Of a stretch of 30,070 nt of DNA, positions 1-9,939 are shown one piece after another. The DNA comes from Saccoglossus kowalevskii. Taxonomy: Eukaryota > Hemichordata > Enteropneusta > Harrimaniidae. The DNA lies in assembly GCF_000003605.2 (NCBI RefSeq), contig NW_003155736.1:626763-656832 (forward strand), in the 5' to 3' direction. The translations under genes were made by a program, and so were the position numbers. Each line of letters begins with the position of its first letter. Position 1 is the stretch's first letter. Under the pieces are notes generated by a model that saw nothing but the letters and a program-made list of their open reading frames with translations, searched no databases and had not been told where the DNA came from.

Positions 1-623
1 TGATTAAGAATGAATTAAGACTTTTTAGATTCTCGATTCATATATTGCTTACCTGGTGTAGTGGTAAGAGTGTTTGACGCTGTCAGGAAAAAATAGAACA
101 GAATTATTATTACCAACAAGGATTAAGTTTTGTTTGTAATGAATTGTGGAATAAGGGATGAGCCAATATTGTTGCTTGGGTGAATTAGATTTATTTTTCC
201 TAAGAAGCCTTGCGCCCAGATCCGAGCTAGCTACCATAATCGTTTTCATTCTCAGTTTTCCTCAGCAAGTATTTGTAATGATCTTTTGAAACTAGCTTAG
301 GCACCAACATTAATATTTAGTTTACCCATAACATAACTATGTGTAGTATAGTATAATTCTATAGTGAGATGTCTCGCACAACACTAATGTATAATCTGCG
401 GTGAATAAACAAACACTGACAAGCGCGTAATCTTTTTATATCTGTTTTTAATATGGTAGAATGGCCAGTGCAACACCGTAAAATTACGGCACCCATCATA
501 ATACCCTTTGTTCATGTCGCAAATTCTGTCTTACTGTTTGCCGCGACCAAAACTGCCTGTTTTACCATTTCAAATTAAAAGATCGTCGAGCCACGCATGC
601 GCGCGATACGGGTCTCATATAAA

Positions 624-637
624 CAAAGATGGCGACG
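624..637 (+). promoter_or_regulatory. YY1-like site (AAAGATGGCGAC) at a possible start codon
   Basis: Positions 626-637 match the animal YY1 consensus AAGATGGCGGC at all but one or two bases. Such sites often cover the start codon just downstream of transcription starts. CG dinucleotides are locally enriched (about 585-720) against an AT-rich background. This suggests a promoter, without proof. Confidence 0.3.
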
Positions 638-805
638 AGTACAAACTGGGGAGGTTACCAAGCTTTAATTGGGTAATTTATTTGGTATTTGGAAGGTATC
701 GAGTCGTCGGCGGTAACTAGCGCAAGTGGAGCCAAGGTCGAACCTCGTACTCGTGATTTTACTAGAAGAGCGCATTGGTTTGTGAGAAAATCAGTGCTTA
801 TCTGA
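629..805 (+). pseudogene. Short ORF interrupted by one in-frame stop
   Basis: ATGGCG in good context (ACAAAGATGG) starts MATSTNWGGYQALIG, then TAA at 674-676, then the same frame stays open for 42 codons (including YLEGIESSA and TRRAHWFVRK) to TGA at 803-805. Local GC is higher than in the surroundings. It could be a decayed first exon, a first exon that splices before the TAA, or chance. No homology is recognised. Confidence 0.2.
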
Positions 806-811
806 ACACAA

Positions 812-837
812 ATGTCGCGACGCGACGACCACCCTTA
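812..837 (-). repeat. Isolated end motif related to the 12940-13044 element
   Basis: The reverse complement reads GGGTGGTCGTCGCGTCGCGA and shares 13 consecutive bases (GGTGGTCGTCGCG) with the left arm of the other element. No partner arm was found nearby. Confidence 0.35.
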
Positions 838-2070
838 CCAAAATTCATTAGATAAAATTCTGAATAAATTTGTACATTTTATGTATATTTTTTTGTATTC
901 AAGAAGTACCCTATATTTGGAACAGATTTGCATACAAAAGGTATGCAAATACTATGCAAATAGTGTACAAAAAATGTACTTTTGTATACAAGAAGTATCC
1001 CATATTTGGAACACTTTTGTATACAAAAATTGTACAAAGCTCAATTCATAAAAAGGGCATTTATTTTACAAAATGAAATTCAACTTTATTGTGTGTTTCA
1101 TTTGACCAAGTGTATGGTCTTATTACACAACGGCATGTATTTGTATGTACCTATACTTACATTTAGAATTCAATTTATCAATTGCTTATGCTTACCTGAC
1201 TGACTATGGTACATTCATTTACATCCTATATCTTGTATCTGTTTGACATATATGTCAGCCAAGGATGTACAATAAACTGATTGTGGTGAGAGTAATACTG
1301 ATTTATTTCATTGTATTTCCCTCAACTGAAAATGCCAAAACTGGATATATAATGAAAAGCTCTTAAAAATTGGCAATAAATCATGTTAGGATCCAAAACA
1401 GGATAATTATTAGTATATGCAAATTAGGCAAACTCTAAACAACTCTCGTGGGAAATGTGTTATACACTCTTCTTATAATGACTGAATTCTTTCGGTAAAC
1501 TGTAGTAAAAATGTAATTTAACTGATATCCAAAAATATAGTTTAGTATTCCTGTAATTAATCTATTAAAAATGTTTTTAATACTCTCTTATGAATGTAAT
1601 TGAATATTAAATTCCATATTTTTGTATAGTTTATTATACATATATTATATTATTAAGCTTAGTTAAGTTTATTCAGATTCTAAGTCCAAGTTCTATGTTT
1701 ACATGAATAGTACTAATAATTGTCAAGAAGCCAAGTCAATAATTTGTACAATTAATGTATACATAAATTATACTTCATTGTGACATCATTCTAACATAAA
1801 ATTGTGTGGTTACTCTTTATTCCTTAGTCATGATATTGTACATTTTATGTATATGTAAATTATACAATATTTAGGCATTGAATCCTATGCAAAAAAATCT
1901 GTACATTTCTAGTATACAACAAATATACATTAATGAATTTGTATAAAGTGTGTTTACAAATAATGTACTGCTGTTTTCTTGTATGTTTGAATTTTGTATG
2001 CACATAATGTACACAATTTCAAAAAAGTATACCTTTTGTACATATTATGTATGCAATTAATATACTATTG
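838..2070. repeat. GTAC-rich palindromic repeat array
   Basis: About 1.2 kb in which imperfect palindromes of the form TGTACA-(4 to 6 AT)-ATGTATAC recur, for example at 870, 964, 1746, 1837, 1899, 1998 and 2038. Near the left end a 50 bp unit containing AAGAAGTA and ATATTTGGAACA occurs twice, at 892-941 and 981-1030. I see no coding frame. It could be an old non-autonomous transposon with many subterminal motifs, or a satellite; no convincing terminal repeats were found. Confidence 0.5.
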
Positions 2071-2566
2071 GGGCGTATCCCGCATCGCCCTTTACTATGA
2101 AGCTTGCCACGTTGTAAAAAAGAACAAACGTTGATATATGGTTTACAATTCACTTACTTACATACTCACTTATTAAGTAACTAAAATTAATTGCGACTAT
2201 CATTTCCTAGATTTGACTAAATTCGCATGTTTGCCCGTGTTTTACTAATTAGGCTCGTCAGCGTGTTAATCACTTCTGCATTATCAAGTCTTGATTTCAC
2301 TACAGAGAGCACACACTGAGGAAACACGAAAACTAGCCTGCATAGTTAGAATATTCTCATAACATTTTCAGAAACGCTGATAGGCTAGCTGTCATATCTG
2401 CCATCTCGTAAACTTCCCTCGTAACTAGTCGTCAGTGAATTGCTCTGTTTACGACCAACCAAACATTCAAATCAAATAAAAGTTCAAGAAGATAAGTACT
2501 TGTGCACATACCACGTATCACGTGATAATATGTACAGATACGAGATCTGCAATTTTAATAGGCATT

Positions 2567-2995
2567 TCAAGTTACAAGTAACTCACGTGTTTTCCTGCAC
2601 AGTGCCTTTCTATTGCTCGCCATACAGGAGTCATCGACCAAATTGCCGTTCCCCTTGATGTACACACAGTTTTTCAAATTACTTGAGACCGGCAAGCCAT
2701 TGTGCCAGCGAAGACCATCTGCCACTTGCGTACCATCTTCCCAAATCCAAGTACCTTCTGTTGACTCATCTGTGGCCCCGACCCAAGAATTGCCACTCAA
2801 CAAACATAATTCTAGCCAATCCTGGTCATCGGTTGATTGTATGGTAGCAATATACCACCCACTTCCACGGTCCGTGCACGTGGTTAACGCGGTATCCCTG
2901 GACGTCACGTGACCTGAACTCAACCACCAATCTTCCATGCTGTACTCAGATTGATTGCATGCTTTACAAACAATAATAGAAATAAAAAAAAACAT
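2567..2995 (-). CDS. C-type lectin-like domain protein in one exon (5' end uncertain)
   Basis: An open frame of 142 codons holds a full C-type lectin-like domain. C40 and C133 would form the outer disulfide, C110 and C124 the inner one; C10, C13 and C64 are extra. SWVGATDESTEGTWIWEDGT (70-89) is the family's WIGL and WxW region. The sugar-site motifs are degraded: GLPVSSN stands where EPN or QPD is expected, and NLVDDSC replaces WND-C, so classical calcium-dependent sugar binding is doubtful. As an ORF it starts MFFFISIIVCKA, which resembles a signal peptide. The same bases also form a polypyrimidine tract ending TTTGTAAAG, so the true exon may begin at 2961 and be spliced from an upstream exon. 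A donor-like GTGAGT at 2580-2585, 13 nt before the stop, leaves open a further 3' exon. The domain call is firm; the gene boundaries are not. Unlike the lectin at 9940-12447, the domain has no internal introns. Confidence 0.82.
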   Translation of the reverse strand: MFFFISIIVCKACNQSEYSMEDWWLSSGHVTSRDTALTTCTDRGSGWYIATIQSTDDQDWLELCLLSGNSWVGATDESTEGTWIWEDGTQVADGLRWHNGLPVSSNLKNCVYIKGNGNLVDDSCMASNRKALCRKTRELLVT

Positions 2996-4946
2996 CTTTA
3001 ATATGGAAGGGTTGCCATATGTAGCATATCCGAAGTTCTAGAAACTTTACGCATTTTATGTTAACGACATCACTCCCGAATGTTTCATATCATTATAATA
3101 ACAAGATATACATAACTTCAATTTGTTTACATTATATTTATAGACGGTATTGACAGTTTTAATCTATTACATTTTATGTGATAAAGTTTATCTTTTTTAC
3201 ACAAACCGTTCATGCAACGGTCGCACTATTCCGTTATATGTTTTCAGCTCTAGTAGACATGGTTTAGTTTCTCCCTTGTGAAAACGGGCGCGTTCAGGTT
3301 CAAATGCAAGACGTTTCTGCGTGGCGAAAGAATCAGGCTTTGTGGGTTCCATACGATGTTTTTCCTTTTCAGCAAACACAACGACCAGCATTGTGTTTCT
3401 ACATTCAAAAGATCCAATTTAAACTATCCACAATTAAATATGCTCCATGGTGGGAATGCGCACAGGTGAGTGTAAATGGAATAAGAATCTTATTGAATTC
3501 AGTTTAGTTTTTATTGTTTTCGTTGTATATAATATATAGATTATTGATAAGATATAGCCTTCACAGGAATACCCCCCTCCCACATGACTTGTTAGTCGTT
3601 TTTAAATTAGTAGTATTTGTAACTAGAAATTGACATGAAGACGTGTTTTTAGAATAAACTTTACTTTATGTATATATATATATATATGATATTTTATCTT
3701 ACACGACGTGTTTAACATATACGCCCAGATCAACGTTAAATACCGCTGAAATTAGAAATACAGTGGGAAATTTTGAATCCGTGTATGTAGATATGTTCGT
3801 ATAACATAAGGTTTAACACGAAATTAAAAGAACGAAACTGATTAAAAGTAGCAATATAATTATGTACTCTATTCTATATCAACTAATCACTATCTAATAC
3901 AATGTATATACCGCACCGGAAAAGGTCATGAACCCGTAAATTGTTTGTTAGTCCTGATATTCACTAGCTGTTGCTATGTTAAGTCAAAGTATTCAAATTA
4001 TGGCCGCGTGAAGATAAACATTTTACAATGATTTTTGCTTATAGTCATTAACAAGAATGTAACTTTTGTGACACAGACATGACCATATGGAAATGTACCG
4101 CGTTAATAAACAGGAAAAAGTTGAATTGAACCAATTCAGGTTATAAATATACTGAAACAGAAACTGCATAATTCAATATTCTATCTGTCAGTAATTTTCG
4201 ATGTATTAATATTATTGAAGAGTTTCTATTTCATTTCAGTAACTTTCCCCCACATCTATCAATACAATTTGTTTTAAATAATTTATGTTAATTTAATTTG
4301 ATGTTGCTGTTAGTTATTCTGTTTAAATACATGCTTCTGGATGGAACAACAATCATATACTAAAGTAATGTATATGTAAATGCATTTCTTCACTGGAAGA
4401 ATCTATTCAATTCTTATCACTGTTTGTATCACAATGTTACGAGAGATGAATATTTAAAAACGGCACACTTGAAATGTTTTTTTTTAGAGAACATTTTACT
4501 TTTAATATGTTTTTCTCTTATTTCAGACCTTTGAAATTAGGATTTGAAAATTACGACTAAACCGTACACGATGCCAAAACGTAAAATAATCGTAAAGAAT
4601 GCTACCTCAAAAACACACTTTTTTCACAGCTTACGCCATGTCGATTTTTGTCTGAGCCATTTTCTTGTTCTACAATCGACATTTCATATTTAATAAAGAC
4701 AGAGAATAACTCTCTAAAACCAAAAGTTGGTCATTTGTGATTACGTTGAACAAATTATGACCTAATTGACAGGTTGTGTTGACTACACCCTGATACACGT
4801 TTCTAACAACAGTAACACCAGAGAATGTATTGCGTCAAACTTTCTGACAAATTGTTGACGTAAAAAGCAAATGTAAAGCAATTGTAACGATAAATGTACA
4901 ACATATAATATTATTGACATGTTCTGTAAAATAAATTTCCACTTAC
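2996..4946. other. Non-coding stretch between the first lectin and a candidate exon
   Basis: AT-rich DNA with a short (TA)n run at 3671-3687. A GC-richer patch at 3197-3465 is open on both strands; on the plus strand 3373-3465 is bounded by a TTTTCAG acceptor and a GTGAGT donor, but the encoded 31 residues are not recognised. Confidence 0.45.
3671..3687. repeat. (TA)n microsatellite
   Basis: About eight uninterrupted TA units. Confidence 0.9.
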
Positions 4947-5016
4947 ATAAAGTGCACAGAGACGGAACAGCAAGTATGCCAAACATCACAATAACATCTA
5001 AGTTAGAAATAAGGGT
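4947..5016 (-). other. Candidate small upstream exon (hydrophobic, signal-peptide-like)
   Basis: On the minus strand a GATTACAG acceptor is followed by open sequence containing ATG at 4986-4984, then MFGILAVPSLCTL and a strong GTAAGT donor in phase 1. Joined to the possible acceptor before 2961 this would be in frame and supply a secretion signal to the lectin at 2567-2995, with an intron of about 2 kb. The four-exon lectin also has a phase 1 intron after its signal exon, which makes this arrangement plausible. The link is inference; the hydrophobic stretch is short. Confidence 0.25.
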
Positions 5017-8000
5017 CTGTAATCAAACATAACAAATAATCACATCATGTTACTTATCGAAAATCGATCATTATCTATATCATCATTTTAATTTTGATAA
5101 ATCCATTGCCGTTGTTCTCTCTTTATTCATGATCACAAGGTAACAACATAGTTTCTATTCAGAAAATGTCATAACAATTAGCAAAAGTAAAACTTTTCGT
5201 CACAGAAATGTGTACAAACAGCGAATCATATAAGCTTATAAACTCATAGTTGGACAAACTGCTAAGTGATAAGATTATACGGTATATACATTCAAATGCG
5301 TACTTACGAATGCCATGGTTTTCACAGAATTGTCAGCAGTCGCCGGAGCAGACTGCTTCTCTCATCGCGCTGTTGTGCGCACTTTGCGTACTTCCGAGAA
5401 GTGCAGGAGAACACAATAGGCAAGTCGGTAAATATTCTGACGTCATATGTCAAATACTGGCCGTTAGTAGGTACATTGTTTATTTTATGTTACAAAGAAA
5501 AAAACACGGGTCGTTAATATGGGAGGGTCTAGATGACGAGTTCACTTTTGGAGAAAGATTGATGGCAGCTGACATTTTAGAAAAGCTCAATTGTAGGTGA
5601 AGTGTGTGCATATATAAAAGAGATATCATCACCTGTTTAGAGTTAATTGAGGTTTGATTGATGCCATCGACCTTGCAATATTGATTTTGTTTATGACCCT
5701 GTTTATGTATGTTCAGAATCGATGACACGCTTTTATTTTTCGATTTTTTTAAAAAGACTTTTGCCATTCCAATGGACCAAATTGCGCTCTTTTGTTGGCC
5801 TACTCATTTGGTTATTTGTATGAAGCTCAATCAATTACAAAAGTATTACAAAAGAAGCCACAGAGAAGCCTCGTCCTTTCAGTTCGTAATCAGGTGTATT
5901 GATGATGTCCTTTTCACCAATAGGGCGTTTTACAATTAATTTGATATAAAATGACAAATGGTTTAAACACGTGTTTATCTGCATTTATGAAAACTGTATA
6001 ACAGAAAACACCTTTGTCAGTGTTTCTCAATTGGGGACATACTTTAAAAAGTGTTTGTTATCATATATAAAAGTGTTTAACTAGATTTCAACTTGTATTG
6101 TATGCAATCTGCATCATTAAATGTGCGAGCAGTAGTCCCAGAATTTCACCAACAATCATACACAAATATTTGATGACTCTCCAAGCATAAATACAAAATC
6201 TGAACTAGGTTTTAATTCGGCCCTGTAAACTACTTTTGTTTTAATTTATTACCGTACACCATGTTTTACACCGATCATAAATATAATCAGTAAATTTTCC
6301 ACATTTTTACAACTTTGCCATCTGTGTACAATAGAATACTAATATTCGGATCACCCACTGGAATTCCGAGACCTTAATTTCTACAGGAAATATAGAACGG
6401 GGCAAGCATTTGGGATCACACATTACCTTGGCTAACACTACATGCTTTACAAAGAACCGTGGTGACAGATTACCATTTAGATTTATACAAGAAGTTGAAG
6501 ATTATAACACCAAACCTTTAGTTGTGAACTTGTAAATTAGTCTGGCAAACAATTAGCCATGATAATTATAACCAATTCTATTTCAGATAATCATCACGCG
6601 TTTTGATGTATAATCTTAAATTCCTCAATTAAGAAATAAGTCAAAATGGGATGCGATGTGAAAGCTCAGCACTGACTCCAAATTTTTGTTTTCACTTGTT
6701 ATTAATTTCGACTCAACCATAAGTGTACTAACTGTAAATCCAAGCGTTTTAAAATTTGACACATGTTTGTCCTACTTTAACATCACCCTAAGTGTTTTAT
6801 AATTAAATGTTTTTCTTAAAATCGCAAATGAGTTATGTTACACCACTTTGTATTTGGCAAGTGATTTATCAAATGTTGCGTTTCGCGTTCAAGCACTTTG
6901 CATAGTAATCATCGTATACATTAAACAAATATCCCAATGAAGATATACATATTATTAAGGTAAGTTTGTGCATAACGTTTCAAAAAAGACAGACATATAT
7001 AGTTTTTGTAAAAAATAATGTTAATCACATGAAGAAATGTTTTTTTTTTCTCTAGTTAAATCCTTGATTTTTGTGCACAGGAAGAAGTTTGTTTACTGAA
7101 ATTAAAAATTTTCGAGAAACTGTGGAAACAATAATTGTGAACTAAAAAAGCAATAACATGTTCTTCTTTGATATAAATGAACGTGCTCAAAATGTTACCC
7201 TACAGTATTGTTGTATCTAATGCAGTCTATCTCTCCGTGCACATACAATTGCTCGCGGAAAGTTTTGAACAAATTATTAGTTTCAGAGGAATATTCTCAC
7301 TACGAATATATTTATTTTAGTCCAATCGCATTTTCTCAAAAATCTGCATCTATGCACCACATCCAAATCATTTTATTCACTTTTCACTTTTCTATCCGTC
7401 TAATGGTTTGATTGTTTATTTCCACCACTTTTAAAATCACACCCCTAAAACGGAATATTGTGATTCCCAGTTGTATTTATAGGGCGATACGGCCATATAG
7501 AAGTACATACAATTATTTTGTTTCACAACCTGGTGCCTGGGATGGTACATTGCTAGCCGATGACGCATTATATGACTATTCTCTCAAATATTTACAATAT
7601 TTTCGATGACACCGCAGTATTCTGAGAAATATCCAATATTTTATTGTACATGAAAATTGTCATGGATTGGAGGTCTAGTTTTGTATCTGCACGATTATGT
7701 ATTCATATTTTGTTCAAAAATGAAAATAGTTTACTAAAATAATACGGAAAGTAAAATAGGAAATATATACATACTGTTATGTTAGATCATCTTATGACAT
7801 TCTTCTTCCGAGCGCAGACAAATGTGCGCAATGGTATCCGCCATCATGATGATTTGCCGCGTGATAGCGCGCGGGAAAAGCAAACGTTTGCAACGAAACG
7901 CAGGTAGACATAACACAAAACAACAACGCGATAGGTCGAGCTCTCTACAAAGATTGTTAGGTATCTGTTATGTGTCTCCCTCAATATGCAATGTGATTTA

Positions 8001-9750
8001 CCTCTTTTCAAGTATGTTTGTTTTGGATGTCCACATTTCGATTTAGTTGACCGCAATATGTTTAGATTACCACAATATGGCTGCTTGCAATCCCGAATTT
8101 GACCTTCATCCTAAATATATCCAGGGGACTCAAACCCCTGTTACAGAGGATACACATATTTATTGAGTAGTAAAACGAAAGACTGCCAACATTTTGTGAA
8201 GAAACAACTCATATAAAGTAGATAAAACAAAGAGCAACCCTACTAGTACTAAACATATGCGGCCATTTTGTCACGCAGTTGACTGGTATTGTATTGGGCC
8301 AGCGATGTTTGTTGCTATTTCAACAAGCATCAACATACGCACGCACAATGAAACCACATACATCTATTCTTGAAATATAGAAATAACAGAACCATAATGA
8401 TATCCTACCTCCCGTAGTTATGACCGGTGGAGATGTTGACATCGTGATAGCTACGGGGGCAATTGGAAAATAATATGATAATTTACCCTTTCATGTTGAT
8501 ATCGTTTTGATCTGCAGTCGTCTATCAATAAAAATTATGTTTTTGAGAGATTTTACTATATTCTAAATGTCAAAGAACTACATAATCAAACGCCATGGGC
8601 CTCGAACATATTGTGACGTCACGCAAATACTCCGACATTGAGGGCGTAAATTATATGAGTGGTGTAATCAAACAAAAATGATTAAATACATTAATCAACA
8701 TAATGTTTAAGTGAATTAAAGTTCAAAGAATTGAAACATCTGGTTCTATAAAAGAGTTTCCTCAAGTCTAGATGAATCACTGTAGTAAATGAATACGTCC
8801 AACTTGTTTTGTGTTACCACTCAGAAATAAGTGTCTGAAAACAGGCGTTACTGTGTTTGCATAGTAATTTTCATGTTGGGTGGTTTGAACGATATGCATC
8901 TTTGTTATGTATTGTATCTAATGGTATTCACTTTAAAGTATAACTTTCGCTAGTTAATAAACATTGTAACGCCGTAATTTTCATGGGTTACCGCTTTGTG
9001 TATTTATTTAATATTGGGTATTTGTCTGTTCCACTAGCATGCCAAAATATATATCCAACAAGTTAATTTAGTGCGTGTAACATTATTGCTGCCATTATTT
9101 GCTATGGTCAGTAGTATCAATGGTCAATACATTTCACCCTCTGTTATGTCAATAGCAATACATTGTTTGTTTGTTTTTAATTTTCCTCACTCTAAATAAT
9201 GTATCAAATTTACTGCATCTTTAAAATTGACACATGCGACTGAAATATGATTTAAAAGAATAATGGAGCATCAATGCTTAACATGAAATACCTTTGTATG
9301 TGAGAAGATATGTTAATTAAAACATACATACTTAGCTTTGTCAGCGTCGATTTTCAATTACGAAACGACAACGAAATTCGCGACTGAATATAGTAAAGAA
9401 CAATTTGTCATTTCGTTTGAAGTTAACGATATCAGGATTAGGTTTCAGGCCAACAAAACTGTCTTTCTCCGACATACACCGTGTAATATATTGGCATTAT
9501 CATTTCATACGTGTTTAATTGTGAAATACTTATGCACATGGTCGTCTGTTTTATGTCGGTAAAACTATACGTGTTTTTCGCCATCGATATGAAATTGACG
9601 ATTACGTAATTTTGTCACACTGTTATACATTTCTAAGTGAATTTCAGTTATGCGGTTAGGCAAGTCATTCATTTGGTGTAATTTTACATGATTATTAAAA
9701 AAGTAGACAATGCATTTGTCCAGCTTTCCTTTTATCACATACGAGACTAC
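5017..9750. other. Long non-coding, AT-rich stretch
   Basis: No domain, splice-consistent exon chain or RNA gene could be recognised in 4.7 kb. The longest plus-strand frame (5250-5600, 116 codons) has no recognisable motif. A GC-richer spot at 7800-7940 has CG-rich bases but no gene evidence. A hairpin lies at 8407-8459. Confidence 0.5.
8407..8459. repeat. Short inverted repeat (hairpin)
   Basis: CCTCCCGTAGTTATGAC pairs with GTGATAGCTACGGGGG with two or three mismatches around a loop of about 20 nt. It may be a remnant of a foldback element. No transcript evidence is visible. Confidence 0.45.
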
Positions 9751-9810
9751 ATTTATACGAAATATTTATTTACAAAATGAAGCAAATGTATTTATATATT
9801 TCGTATAAAT
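9751..9810. repeat. 60 bp imperfect palindrome past the four-exon lectin
   Basis: ATTTATACGAAATAT is repeated exactly as its reverse complement at the two ends, with further partial pairing inward (TTTACAAAATGAAGCAAATG in the middle). It contains the candidate poly(A) signal of the lectin, so it may be a 3' UTR hairpin or a tiny foldback element. Confidence 0.7.
9765..9770 (-). terminator. Candidate poly(A) signal AATAAA of the four-exon lectin
   Basis: AATAAA on the minus strand, 170 nt past the lectin stop codon, lying inside the left arm of a 60 bp imperfect palindrome. Assigned by position. Confidence 0.45.
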
Positions 9811-9939
9811 ATATTTGTTGGGCAAACGTCACACTAAACAATCATTTGATTGAATTCATTATTTCATCAGATTGCTGTAATACAATACTATTTTAAACAC
9901 CCCCTAGAACTGGTAATAATAGTAATACTAATTTTCAAA

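Larger units (their letters stand above)
1..811. other. Left-edge non-coding DNA
   Basis: Apart from the YY1-like site and the interrupted short ORF, nothing is supported. A 66-codon minus-strand frame at 49-249 has no recognisable domain or splice context. Confidence 0.5.

Noticed and set aside
2613-2912. Plus-strand frame of 99 codons
   Set aside because: It is the antisense of the single-exon lectin domain, which has clear family motifs on the minus strand.
5250-5600. Plus-strand frame of 116 codons with a hydrophobic stretch
   Set aside because: No recognisable domain, no partner exons, and a second overlapping frame is nearly as long. It fits chance in a slightly GC-richer patch.
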